Source of the DNA: Streptomyces sp. NBC_00289
Lineage (GTDB): Bacteria; Actinomycetota; Actinomycetes; Streptomycetales; Streptomycetaceae
NCBI RefSeq assembly: GCF_041435115.1
Contig: NZ_CP108046.1
Span: forward strand, 2,294,001 to 2,358,000
Length of the DNA: 64,000 nt
Direction of reading: 5' to 3'
Position numbers and translations under genes: made by a program
The notes under the pieces: generated by a model
Told to the model about the DNA's origin: nothing
The model's database searches: none
Seen by the model: the letters and a program-made list of their open reading frames with translations, nothing else
Part shown: piece by piece, positions 24,719 to 33,630 of the stretch
Layout of the letters: each line of letters begins with the position of its first letter
How positions within the stretch are numbered: the first letter of the stretch is position 1

Positions 24719-26770
24719 TCACCGGGTGGCGAGTGCCGGGTCGCTCACCCCCGCGCGGCCGTTCTCGACATGTCCGGCGAATCGCCTCAGGAACGCGGGG
24801 TCGGCGTCGGAGGTGACGGTCAGGTCGTACCAGCGCCGGCCGGCCGACAGGTCGAAGGTGTGCCGGACGGTGGCACCGGCCCGCACCGTGAAGGCCCTGG
24901 CGGCGCCGCCGTATCCGTCGGCCACCCGCAGACGGGTCCTGCTCTTCCCCTTGTTGGTGAAGGTCAGCTCGACGTCGTCGCCCGCGTGCCGTGCGCTCAC
25001 CTCGGGCCCGGCGGTCCTGTTCGGGCCCCTGAAGACACGCAGGAAGCCGTTCGGGCCGTTCACCGTCAGGTCGTAGGAGCCGCCGGAGTACGCCGAGTTC
25101 CAGGTGTCGGAGACGGTCGCGCCGGCCCCGGTGGTGTAACTCCAGGGGCCGTCGGTGCGGTTGCCGGAGGTGACCAGGAACGCGGCGCCGGCCTTGGCGC
25201 CGGACGCGAAGGTGAGCGTGAACTTCCCGGCCGCCGTGTCCGCCGAACCGTCCACGTACGGCGTGTACCTGAGCGGGCGGGACGGACGCAGGCCGCGCTC
25301 CTGCCGGGGCAGCACGGGGTTGGCCGGAGGGGTCGGGACGTAGTCGGGGTGACGGTCGCCGTCCGGCGGCCGGTAGCCGTCGGTGTCGGGCAGGGCCACC
25401 GGCCCGGTGTCCCGGTGGGTGAAGTCGAACGCGGCGGTGAGGTCGCCGCAGACCGCGCGCCGCCAGGGCGAGATGTTCGGCTCGCGCACGCCGAAGCGGC
25501 GCTCCACGAACCGGATGATCGAGGTGTGGTCGAGCGTCTCGGAGCAGACGTAACCGCCCTTGCTCCAGGGCGAGACGACGAGCATCGGCACGCGCTGGCC
25601 GAGCCCGTACGGGCCGGCCGGGTGTCCGCCGTCGCCCTTGAACAGGTCCGGGCCGACCTCGACCGTCGACCTGCCCTGCGCGGCGGAGGCCGGTGGGAAC
25701 GGCGGGACCAGGTGGTCGAAGAAGCCGTCGTTCTCGTCGTAGGTGATGAACAGGGCCGTCTTCGCCCACACCTTTGGGTCGGCGGTGAGCGCGTCGAGGA
25801 CCTGCGCGATGTACCAGGCACCGTAGTTGGCGGGCCAGTTGGGGTGCTCGGTGAAGGCCTCGGGGGCGACGATCCAGGAGACCTGCGGCAGCGTGCCGCC
25901 CTTGACGTCGGCCTCCAGCCGGTCGAAGAAGCCCTCACCCTTGCGGGCGTCGGTACCGGTGCGGGCCTTGTCGTAGAGCGGGTCGCCGGGCTTGGCGTTG
26001 CGGTACTGGTCGAAGTAGAGCAGCGAGTTGTCGCCGTAGTTGCCGCGATAGGCGTCCGGGATCCAGCCCCAGGAGCCGTTCGCGTCGAGGCCGTCGCCGA
26101 CGTCCTGGTAGATCTTCCAGGAGACCCCGGCCCGCTCCAGCCGCTCGGGGTACGTCGTCCAGCTGTATCCGGCCTCGTCGTTGCCGAGGACCGGGCCGCC
26201 GCCCTTGCCGTCGTTTCCGGTGTAACCCGTCCACATGTAGTAGCGGTTCGGGTCGGTGGAGCCGATGAAGGAGCAGTGGTAGGCGTCGCAGACGGTGAAG
26301 GAGTCGGCGAGCGCGTAGTGGAACGGGATGTCCTCGCGCGTCAGATACGCCATCGTCGTGGAGCCCTTCGAGGGCACCCACTTGTCGTACTTGCCCGCGT
26401 TGAAGGCGGCATGCCCGTCGTTCCAGCCGTGCGGGAGGTCCTGGAGGAAGGCGAGGCCCAGGTCGTCGGCGTCGGGGTGGAAGGGGAGGATGTCCTTCGT
26501 CCCGTCGGACTGGTGCCAGACCGACTTGCCGTTCGCCAGGGTGACCGGACGCGGGTCGCCGAAGCCGCGGACGCCTCTCAGCGAGCCGAAGTAGTGGTCG
26601 AAGGAACGGTTCTCCTGCATCAGGACGACGATGTGCTCGACGTCCTCGATCGTCCCCGAACGGTGGTTGGCCGGCAGTGCGGCGGCACGCTGGACGCTGG
26701 CGGACAGCGCGGTGAACGCCGTGGTGGCGCCCGCGACTTGGAGGAATCGGCGCCGGTTGACGTCGGGCAT
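24719..26770 (-). CDS. Tat-exported phosphocholine-type phospholipase C
   Basis: The 683-residue protein starts at an ATG at 26770 with a Tat signal (NRRRFLQVAGATTAFTALSA). The phosphoesterase domain carries the hallmark IVVLMQENRSFDHYFG at about 47-62 and later DENDGFFDHLVPP, VPMLVVSPWSKGGYV and LDHTSIIRFVERRFGV. Two DUF756 beta-domains form the C-terminus (about 490-680). The family hydrolyses phosphatidylcholine or sphingomyelin and some members act as acid phosphatases; Streptomyces often uses them for phosphate recovery. I found no clear PHO box upstream. It is monocistronic and divergent from the histidine kinase. Confidence 0.93.
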   Translation of the reverse strand: MPDVNRRRFLQVAGATTAFTALSASVQRAAALPANHRSGTIEDVEHIVVLMQENRSFDHYFGSLRGVRGFGDPRPVTLANGKSVWHQSDGTKDILPFHPDADDLGLAFLQDLPHGWNDGHAAFNAGKYDKWVPSKGSTTMAYLTREDIPFHYALADSFTVCDAYHCSFIGSTDPNRYYMWTGYTGNDGKGGGPVLGNDEAGYSWTTYPERLERAGVSWKIYQDVGDGLDANGSWGWIPDAYRGNYGDNSLLYFDQYRNAKPGDPLYDKARTGTDARKGEGFFDRLEADVKGGTLPQVSWIVAPEAFTEHPNWPANYGAWYIAQVLDALTADPKVWAKTALFITYDENDGFFDHLVPPFPPASAAQGRSTVEVGPDLFKGDGGHPAGPYGLGQRVPMLVVSPWSKGGYVCSETLDHTSIIRFVERRFGVREPNISPWRRAVCGDLTAAFDFTHRDTGPVALPDTDGYRPPDGDRHPDYVPTPPANPVLPRQERGLRPSRPLRYTPYVDGSADTAAGKFTLTFASGAKAGAAFLVTSGNRTDGPWSYTTGAGATVSDTWNSAYSGGSYDLTVNGPNGFLRVFRGPNRTAGPEVSARHAGDDVELTFTNKGKSRTRLRVADGYGGAARAFTVRAGATVRHTFDLSAGRRWYDLTVTSDADPAFLRRFAGHVENGRAGVSDPALATR

Positions 26771-27068
26771 GAGTGAGGGACCTCTCGCCTTGGGGTGTGC
26801 TGAATCGGCTCACGAGCGCCGGATCATGACGGGATGCGCGCGCAAGGAGTGTTCCAGGAGCACCGAACGTCAGGGAAGGGCGCGATGGCGCCCGTGTGAA
26901 AGTCAGCGGTACGTGCGGGGTGGTGGGCAGCGCGTACCGCTTCACGCTCGCCCCGCCACGGACGCACCCGCACGCGCCGCACCCGGCGCCCCCGCGGCGC
27001 GGCGCGTGCGGGTCCGCCCGTGGGACCGCCGCCAGGTCCGCGCTGCGTACGGTGAGGGAATGCAGGCG
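26771..27068. promoter_or_regulatory. Divergent region between phospholipase C and histidine kinase
   Basis: The 298-bp gap holds an 8-bp inverted repeat, GCGGTACG (26906-26913) and CGTACCGC (26933-26940), and a very GC-rich segment toward the kinase. No convincing PHO box was found. The kinase ribosome site is GAGGG at 27054-27058. Confidence 0.35.
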
Positions 27069-28256
27069 ATGTTCAACCACTGGCGGCGCTGGCTCGCCGC
27101 TCACGACCGGGCCCGGGACACCCTTCCCGCGGCGGTGGTCCTCTTCGTGGCGCTGTGGGCGACCGCCGTCCCGAGCGACGGCCACGGCTGGACGTGGCCG
27201 CGGCCGGCGGAACTCGGCTGGATCACCCTGGCCTGCGTCCCGCTGGTGTTCCGCAGCCGGGCGCCGCTCGTGGTGGCGGCCGTCGTCACCGTGCTGGAGG
27301 TCCTCGCCCGGGCAGCGACCGGAACCCAGGCGCTGGTGCCCGGAGCGAGTCTGGTCGCCGTCTACACCGTCGCCTCCCTGCGCCCGCGGCGCACCGCCTG
27401 GATCACCGCGGCGACGGTGGCCGTGGCCGTCGCGGCCACCGCCGTGGGCGTCGGCCTCGGTGACCAGAGCGGGGTGGCCACCAGCGTCCTGGTCAGGATC
27501 GACCTGGTGCTGCTGGCCGCCGGCCTCGGTGACGCCGTGCGCAGCCGCCGGGCCAAGCTGGCCCTGGTGGAGCAGCGCGCGGTGCTCGCCGAACAGACCC
27601 GCGAGGAGGAGGCCCGACGCCGCGTCACCGAGGAACGCGTCCGCATCGCCCGCGAACTGCACGATGTCGTCGCCCACCACATCACCCTCGTCAACGCCCA
27701 GGCCGGCGTGGCCCAGCACCTGGTGCGCACCGACGCGGAGAAGGCGTACCGGGCGCTGGGCGCGATCAAGGAGACCAGCCGCGCCGCGCTGGAGGAGCTC
27801 CGCGCCACCGTGGGACTGCTGCGGCAGGCCGACGACTCACCGCCGTCCCTGGCGCCCGCGCCAGGCCTGGAGGACCTGGACGGTCTGGTCGACGGCTTCC
27901 GCCGTACCGGGATGACGGTGGACGTGACCCGCACCGGAGCGGCCAGGCCTCTCACGCCCGCCACCGGCCTGGCCGCCTACCGCATCGTCCAGGAAGCCCT
28001 CACCAACACCCACAAGCACGCGGGGTCGGCCACCGCTCACATCACGCTCGTCTACGGCCCGGACACCCTGCGCCTCACGGTCGCCGACGACGGGGACGGC
28101 ACCGCGCGGCCCGGTCCCGGCACCGGCCACGGGCTGATCGGCATGCGGGAACGCGCCACGGCCTTCGGCGGCACCCTCACCGCGGGCACCTCCCCCCGGG
28201 GCGGCTTCCGCGTCCACGCCGAACTCCCCCTGCCCGCCCCGAAAGGCAATCGATGA
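27069..28256 (+). CDS. NarL-type sensor histidine kinase
   Basis: The chosen ATG at 27069 gives 395 residues and lies ten bases after GAGGG; an ATG at 27060 is too close to it. Four to five transmembrane helices occupy about 20-155 with almost no extracellular loop. The HisKA_3 dimerisation domain carries the phospho-accepting H198 in ARELHDVVAHHITLV. The HATPase domain shows YRIVQEALTNTHKHAG, VADDGDG and GHGLIGMRERATAFGG. The signal is unknown; the intramembrane sensor type often detects envelope stress. Its stop overlaps the response regulator start. Confidence 0.93.
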   Translation: MFNHWRRWLAAHDRARDTLPAAVVLFVALWATAVPSDGHGWTWPRPAELGWITLACVPLVFRSRAPLVVAAVVTVLEVLARAATGTQALVPGASLVAVYTVASLRPRRTAWITAATVAVAVAATAVGVGLGDQSGVATSVLVRIDLVLLAAGLGDAVRSRRAKLALVEQRAVLAEQTREEEARRRVTEERVRIARELHDVVAHHITLVNAQAGVAQHLVRTDAEKAYRALGAIKETSRAALEELRATVGLLRQADDSPPSLAPAPGLEDLDGLVDGFRRTGMTVDVTRTGAARPLTPATGLAAYRIVQEALTNTHKHAGSATAHITLVYGPDTLRLTVADDGDGTARPGPGTGHGLIGMRERATAFGGTLTAGTSPRGGFRVHAELPLPAPKGNR

Positions 28257-28924
28257 CCATCCGCATCCTGCTCGCCGACGACCAGGCACTGCTGCGCGGC
28301 ACCTTCCGGCTCCTGCTCGACAACGAGCCCGACATGGAGGTCGTCGCGGAGGCCTCCACCGGCCGCGAGGCCGTCGAACTGGCCCGCACCCACCGCGTGG
28401 ACCTGGTCCTCATGGACATCCGGATGCCCGACCTCGACGGCCTCGCCGCCACCCGCCTCATCGGCGAGGACGAGGATCTGGCAGGGGTGAGGGTCCTCGT
28501 CCTGACGACGTTCGAGGAGGACGAGCACATCTTCGAGGCGCTGCACGCCGGCGCCAGCGGCTTTCTGGGCAAGGGCGTCGACCCGGCGGACCTGCTCGAC
28601 GCGATCCGTCTTGTGGCCCGCGGCGAAGCCCTGCTGTCACCCACCGCCACCCGCAGACTCATCGCCCGCTTCCTGTCCCAGCCGGTCCCGCACAAGGGGC
28701 TGGTGACCGGCCGTCTGAACACCCTCACCCCACGCGAGCGGGAGGTCATGACCCTCGTGGCGACGGGACTGACCAACGACGAGATCGCCGAACGGCTCTT
28801 CATCACCGCGCTCACCGTCAAGACCCACGCCAACCGCGCCATGACGAAACTCGGCGCCCGCGACCGCGCCCAACTCGTCGTGCTGGCCTACGAGACGGGG
28901 CTGGTCCGCGCCCAGAGCGGCTGA
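28253..28924 (+). CDS. NarL/FixJ-family response regulator
   Basis: The 223-residue partner of the upstream kinase starts at an ATG overlapping its stop (ATGA). The receiver domain has the acidic pocket LLADDQ and the phosphorylated D55 in LVLMDIRMPDLDG. The LuxR-type HTH lies at the C-terminus (LTPREREVMTLVATGLTNDEIAERLF, then ALTVKTHANRAMTKLGARDRAQLVVLAYE). The MMPL exporter 200 bp downstream is the obvious candidate target. Confidence 0.95.
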   Translation: MTIRILLADDQALLRGTFRLLLDNEPDMEVVAEASTGREAVELARTHRVDLVLMDIRMPDLDGLAATRLIGEDEDLAGVRVLVLTTFEEDEHIFEALHAGASGFLGKGVDPADLLDAIRLVARGEALLSPTATRRLIARFLSQPVPHKGLVTGRLNTLTPREREVMTLVATGLTNDEIAERLFITALTVKTHANRAMTKLGARDRAQLVVLAYETGLVRAQSG

Positions 28925-29122
28925 CGACCTCATGCTCCGGGGGGCCGGAAGATCGAGGCGAGGATCCGCCTCCGGCAAACGCCTGCGCCCGCACTACGGC
29001 GCCCGCCGACGTACTGCGTCCGCAGCAGCCAGGACTGTCGGCAGCCGGACGACGACGGGACGGGACGCGTCCGGGAGCCTGATCAGGTACCCGAGACATC
29101 AGATGCGGAGACCCCACCTTCC

Positions 29123-31339
29123 ATGGCTACTCTTCTCCACCGACTGGGCCAGCTGGCCTTCCGGCGCCGCTGGCACGTCACGCTGCTGTGGGTGGCGCTG
29201 CTCGCCGCCGTGGGCTTCGGTGCGGCCAACGCACCCGCCGCTCCCGACGACAGCAGCTCCATGCCGGGCATCGAGTCCCAGCGGGCCTTCGACCTGATGG
29301 AGCAGCGCTTCCCCGGCGCGACGGCGGACGGGGCGAACGCCCGGGTCGTCTTCGTCGCACCGGACGGCGAGAAGGTCACCGCCGCCGGCAACAGGGCGGC
29401 CATCGAGAAGATGGTCGACCAGGCGTCCGACGGTTCGCAGGTCGCCGCCGCGGTCGACCCCTTCCGGGCGAAGGCGGTGAGCGAGGACGCCTCGACGGCG
29501 TACGCGACCGTCACCTTCAAGGTGAAGGCGGACGACCTCACCGACGCGAGCAAGAAGCACCTCGAGAACGCCATCGACGCGGCCCGTGACTCGGGTCTGA
29601 CCGTCGAGGTCGGCGGCACCGCGCTGGCCACCCAGCCCTCGGCGGGCGGATCGGCCGAGGCCATCGGCATCGCCATCGCCGCGCTCGTGCTGCTGATGAC
29701 GTTCGGCTCACTGGCCGCCGCCGGGCTGCCGCTGCTGACGGCGGTCCTCGGGGTCGGCATCAGCATGGCCGCGATCATGGCCCTGGCGAGCGCCTTCGGC
29801 CTGTCCGGGACGACCGGCACGCTGGCCTCGATGCTGGGCCTCGCCTGCGGTATCGACTACGCCCTGTTCGTCGTCTCCCGCTACCGCGAGGAACGCGCCA
29901 GGGACCGTACCCCGCAGGAGGCGGCGGCCCTGGCCACCGGCACGGCCGGGTCCGCGGTCGTCTTCGCCGGACTCACCGTGGTCATCGCCCTGGCCGGCCT
30001 CTCGGTGGTGGGCATCCCGATGCTGACCACGATGGGCCTGGCCGCCGCGGGCGCGGTCGTCGTCGGCGTCCTCATCGCGCTGACCCTGGTCCCGGCCCTG
30101 CTCGGTTTCTGGCCGAACGCCGTGCTGTCGCGGTCCGCCCGGCGCGAGGGCCGGATCGAGAAGGGCGGCGAGACCAACGGCGGCACGCACTGGGCCCGGT
30201 TCGTCCTGCGCCGTCCGCTGCCGGTGCTGCTGCTCGGCGTCGTCGGTCTGGGTGCGCTGGCCCTACCGGTGACGGACCTTCAGCTGGGGATGCCCGGCGA
30301 CGAGGCGAAGTCCACCTCCACCACCGAGCGCCGCGCCTACGACGACCTCGCCGAGGGCTTCGGGCCCGGCTTCAACGGTCCGCTCTCCATCGTCGTCGAC
30401 GCCAGGGCGGCCGCCGATCCCAAGGCCGCGGTCCAGGTGATCGCGAAGAGGATCGGCGCCACCGACGGGGTGGTCTCCGTCTCGGCGCCGCGGTTCAACG
30501 AGGCCGGTGACACCGCGGTGTTCTCCGCCGTCCCCGCGAACGCGCCGACCAGCGAGAGGACCAAGGACCTGGTCCACACCATCCGCGACGCGCGTCCCGC
30601 CACGGAGTCCGCGGGCGACGGCGCGACCTTCGAGGTCACCGGGACCACCGCACTGAACATCGACGTGGCCCAGAAGACGCAGGACGCGCTGATCCCCTAC
30701 CTCGCCGTGGTGGTGGGCCTGGCCATTTTGCTCCTGATGCTGGTCTTCCGCTCCGTTCTCGTCCCCGTCAAGGCGGCCGTCGGCTTCCTGCTGTCGGTGC
30801 TCGCCGCCCTCGGCTCCGTCGTCCTGGTCTTCCAGCAGGGCCACGGCGCCGCTCTGCTCGGCGTCGAGACGACCGGCCCGATCATGAGTCTGATGCCGAT
30901 CTTCCTGGTGGGCATCGTCTTCGGGCTGGCCATGGACTACGAGGTGTTCCTGGTCTCCCGGATGCGGGAGGCGTACGTCCACGGGGACCAGCCCGGCCAG
31001 GCGATCGTCACCGGGTTCCGCTACAGCGCCCGGGTGGTCGTGGCCGCTGCACTGATCATGATGGCCGTCTTCTCCGGCTTCATCGGGGCCGGCGAATCCA
31101 TGATCAAGATGATCGGCTTCGGCCTGGCCATCGCCGTCCTGTTCGACGCGTTCGTCGTCCGCATGGCCTTCGTGCCCGCGGTCCTCGCCCTGCTCGGCAA
31201 GGCGGCCTGGTGGATGCCCCGTTGGCTGGACCGGCTGCTGCCGAACATCGACGTGGAGGGCGAGGCCCTCAGCCGACGGCCCGCCGTGGGGTCCGCTCCG
31301 GCCTCCGTGCCCGACCCGGAGAGCCGGCCCGTCCACTGA
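29123..31339 (+). CDS. MMPL-family RND-type exporter
   Basis: This 738-residue protein has the two-fold RND layout: a helix at 19-35, an extracellular domain (about 45-175), a helix bundle with GTLASMLGLACGIDYALFVVSRYREE, a second loop, and a second bundle with SLMPIFLVGIVFGLAMDYEVFLVSRMREAY. These paired D-Y segments are the proton-relay motifs of MMPL transporters. The family exports lipids or drugs in actinobacteria. It probably responds to the preceding two-component system. A perfect hairpin follows the stop. Confidence 0.93.
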   Translation: MATLLHRLGQLAFRRRWHVTLLWVALLAAVGFGAANAPAAPDDSSSMPGIESQRAFDLMEQRFPGATADGANARVVFVAPDGEKVTAAGNRAAIEKMVDQASDGSQVAAAVDPFRAKAVSEDASTAYATVTFKVKADDLTDASKKHLENAIDAARDSGLTVEVGGTALATQPSAGGSAEAIGIAIAALVLLMTFGSLAAAGLPLLTAVLGVGISMAAIMALASAFGLSGTTGTLASMLGLACGIDYALFVVSRYREERARDRTPQEAAALATGTAGSAVVFAGLTVVIALAGLSVVGIPMLTTMGLAAAGAVVVGVLIALTLVPALLGFWPNAVLSRSARREGRIEKGGETNGGTHWARFVLRRPLPVLLLGVVGLGALALPVTDLQLGMPGDEAKSTSTTERRAYDDLAEGFGPGFNGPLSIVVDARAAADPKAAVQVIAKRIGATDGVVSVSAPRFNEAGDTAVFSAVPANAPTSERTKDLVHTIRDARPATESAGDGATFEVTGTTALNIDVAQKTQDALIPYLAVVVGLAILLLMLVFRSVLVPVKAAVGFLLSVLAALGSVVLVFQQGHGAALLGVETTGPIMSLMPIFLVGIVFGLAMDYEVFLVSRMREAYVHGDQPGQAIVTGFRYSARVVVAAALIMMAVFSGFIGAGESMIKMIGFGLAIAVLFDAFVVRMAFVPAVLALLGKAAWWMPRWLDRLLPNIDVEGEALSRRPAVGSAPASVPDPESRPVH

Positions 31340-31370
31340 CCCACGGCGCATCCGGCCCCCGAGGGCCGGC

Positions 31371-31405
31371 TCCCGCCGACGGCCTCCCACCGGCCGTCGG
31401 CGGGA
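31371..31405 (+). terminator. Hairpin terminator after the MMPL gene
   Basis: TCCCGCCGACGGCC (31371-31384) pairs perfectly with GGCCGTCGGCGGGA (31392-31405) around a 7-base loop, 32 bp after the MMPL stop. It separates this unit from the polysaccharide cluster. Confidence 0.75.
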
Positions 31406-31603
31406 TCGTCATGTCCGCACCGCGTCCGCTGCCCCCTCTGATCGGCCGACGCGGTCCCGGACGCAGGGTATGTCGTGCCCGGGGTCTGGCTCTACGGGGC
31501 GGAGGGTGGGAATCTTTGCGACACGATGATCGAACATGGGTCCGCCAAGTAGAGCTCAGGGCAGCGTTTTCGGCTCTGTCCCACGAGAGGAAGGTCCATC
31601 CCG

Positions 31604-32203
31604 GTGAGCTTCAGGATCCAGCCGACCGCCCAGGTCGACGAGACGGCCACGATCGGTGACGGGACGACGGTCTGGGATCTGGCCCAGATCCGGGAGGACG
31701 CCCGGCTGGGCAGCGGATGCATCGTGGGCCGGGGCGCGTATGTCGGCCCCGGAGTGCGGATCGGCGACAACGTGAAGCTCCAGAACTACGCGTTGGTCTA
31801 CGAACCCGCGGTGCTCGGCGACGGCGTGTTCGTCGGCCCGGCGGCGGTCCTCACCAACGACCATTTTCCCCGTTCGGTGGATCCCGGGGGCCGGCTGAAG
31901 CGCGGTGACGACTGGGAGGCCGTGGCCGTGGTGCTGGCCGAGGGGGCCTCGCTGGGGGCCCGTTCGGTGTGCGTGGCGCCGGTACGCGTCGGCCGGTGGG
32001 CGCTGGTCGCGGCGGGCGCCGTGGTGACCCGGGACGTGCCGGACTTCGCGCTCGTGGCCGGAGTTCCGGCGCGCCGGATCGGCTGGGTCGGGAGGGCCGG
32101 CGTGCGACTGGTCGCGCGGGAAGACGGGTCGGGCGGATGGGAGTGCCCGGAGACGGGCGAACTGTACGACGAGAAGGACGACGCACTCGTCGAACGCACC
32201 TGA
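31604..32203 (+). CDS. WbpD-like hexapeptide N-acetyltransferase
   Basis: The 199-residue protein starts at a GTG at 31604. It is a left-handed beta-helix acyltransferase with hexapeptide repeats (ATIGDGTTVWDLAQI, ARLGSG, VGRGAYVGPGVRIGDN, LGDGVFVGPAAVLTNDHFPRS, VAAGAVVTRDVPDFALVAGVPARRIGWVG). The VGPAAVLTNDHFPRS stretch and overall length resemble WbpD, which N-acetylates the 3-amino group of UDP-2-acetamido-3-amino-glucuronate with acetyl-CoA. A short C-terminal segment (WECPETGELY) looks like part of a zinc-ribbon remnant. It opens the polysaccharide region; the next gene is separated by 254 bp. Confidence 0.82.
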   Translation: MSFRIQPTAQVDETATIGDGTTVWDLAQIREDARLGSGCIVGRGAYVGPGVRIGDNVKLQNYALVYEPAVLGDGVFVGPAAVLTNDHFPRSVDPGGRLKRGDDWEAVAVVLAEGASLGARSVCVAPVRVGRWALVAAGAVVTRDVPDFALVAGVPARRIGWVGRAGVRLVAREDGSGGWECPETGELYDEKDDALVERT

Positions 32204-32457
32204 CTCCCGTACCCCCAAAACGCCATTCCTCGAACATCTTCAGCCATAACATGTGCACTAACGGTGCAGACCGTGCACAGTGAGCACACAAACCACGAGG
32301 GCCCAGGGGGGGTCGGGTGGGAACGACTGTGCCCGAATCGAGGAATGCCGGCCGCTCCGGCACCTGACGTCCGTCTTCCGCCACGTGGCCACCCGCCACG
32401 TGGCGATCAGAAGTCTGTTCAAAACAGGACCCACAGGGGGGTTGGTGTGCCCAAACG
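32204..32457. promoter_or_regulatory. Upstream region of the EPS forward operon
   Basis: This 254-bp gap precedes the long forward operon. It contains two copies of GCCACGTGGC (32380-32389 and 32395-32404) at a 15-bp period and an inverted TGTGCAC (32252-32258)/GTGCACA (32273-32279) pair with a related GGTGCA between. A short GTG-initiated frame coding only VPKR ends at 32461 and overlaps the ATG of the next gene. These suggest local control of the operon, but no known regulator is identified. Confidence 0.45.
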
Positions 32458-33630
32458 ATGACCACTACACGTCTGGCGGCGCTCGGTCGTGAGGAGCCGC
32501 CGCTGCTCGCGCTCGCCCAACGACTTCTCGCGGTGGCGGAGTCGGGGCTCGCGCCGATGCTGCTTCCCGGCGGTGAGGCCTTCGCCTTCACCATGGCCGG
32601 GCGACGGGCACCCGACGGTTCCTGGGCCCTGGAGCGGCGCGGGATCAGCACCCGGTACGCGGCCATCACCGCGCTGGGGGCCCGCTTCCTCCCCGAGGAC
32701 CGCCAGCGCGCGGTGCTCGGCGGGCGTACCGCCCAGGAGTTCACGGGTCTGCTGGTCGAGTCGCTGCCGGCGGTGACCAACCTCGGTGACGCGGCGCTCA
32801 TCGCCTGGGCGGCCGCGGACACCGAACACCCCAAACTGACCGACGCCCTCGCGCGGGTCGACGCCCTGGACGAGGAGGGCCGGCCGCAGTACACGGTCGA
32901 GGCGGCGTGGGTGCTGTCCGCCCTCGCGGCGGCCCGGAGCACGGCGGATGTGGAGAGACGTTTCTCCGCAGCCCGGGACCGTCTCCTGCGGGCCCGGATC
33001 GGGGACGGTCCACTGTTCCCGCACGCCACCGGGCCCGGCCTGGTGCCCTGGTACCGCTCGCATGTGAGCTGCTTCGCCGACCAGACGTATCCGCTCCAGG
33101 CACTGGCCCGCGCCCATGCCGCCGCCGAGGGGGGTGGCGATCCGGAGGCGCTGGCCGCGGCCGAGGCGTGTGCGGCGCGCATCTGTGAGCTGCAGGGCGA
33201 CGGCGGGCAGTGGTGGTGGCACTACGACGCGCGCACCGGCGGCGTCGTGGAGGGCTACCCGGTCTACAGCGTCCACCAGCACGCGATGGCGCCGACGGCC
33301 CTGTTCGATCTGACCGACGCCGGCGGCACCGACTTCGGCGCGTCGATCCGCAAGGGCCTGCGCTGGATGACGGACGTGCCCGAACTGGCCGACCGCCCGG
33401 AGCACCGGGAGCCGCTGATCCTCGACGACCTCGGCGCCACCTGGCGCAAGGTCTACCGGGGTGACCCGAAGAAGGCCGTACGCGCCGCCCGGGGACTCGG
33501 CACCCGAGTCGCCCCGAAGCTCCGGCTGAAGGTCCTGGACCGGGTGTACCGCCCCGCCTCCGTGGACCGCGAATGCCGGCCGTACGAGTTCGGCTGGATG
33601 CTCCACGCCTGGCAGGGGGGTCGAATATGA
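32458..33630 (+). CDS. Hypothetical alpha/alpha-toroid-like protein of the EPS cluster
   Basis: The 390-residue soluble protein has no signal peptide or membrane helix. Alternating helices with conserved aromatic and acidic residues (RGISTRYAAITALGARFL, YTVEAAWVLSALAAA, WWHYDARTGGVVEGYPVYSVHQHAMAP split over 218-246, LGATWRKVYRG) suggest an alpha/alpha-toroid like that of six-hairpin glycosidases, lyases or terpene-cyclase-like proteins. The WWHYD and YPVYSVHQH region could line an active site. I do not recognise a characterised family. It overlaps the GT26 gene by four bases, so it is probably part of polymer synthesis or modification in the cytoplasm. Confidence 0.8.
   Translation: MTTTRLAALGREEPPLLALAQRLLAVAESGLAPMLLPGGEAFAFTMAGRRAPDGSWALERRGISTRYAAITALGARFLPEDRQRAVLGGRTAQEFTGLLVESLPAVTNLGDAALIAWAAADTEHPKLTDALARVDALDEEGRPQYTVEAAWVLSALAAARSTADVERRFSAARDRLLRARIGDGPLFPHATGPGLVPWYRSHVSCFADQTYPLQALARAHAAAEGGGDPEALAAAEACAARICELQGDGGQWWWHYDARTGGVVEGYPVYSVHQHAMAPTALFDLTDAGGTDFGASIRKGLRWMTDVPELADRPEHREPLILDDLGATWRKVYRGDPKKAVRAARGLGTRVAPKLRLKVLDRVYRPASVDRECRPYEFGWMLHAWQGGRI

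Noticed and set aside
24242..26776. An 844-codon forward frame opposite the phospholipase C gene
   Set aside because: The Tat signal and phosphoesterase motifs are on the other strand; the forward frame is low-complexity Val/Gly/Arg.
26771..26900. PHO box upstream of phospholipase C
   Set aside because: Only imperfect GTTC-like pieces were seen, without two direct repeats at the expected 11-bp spacing.
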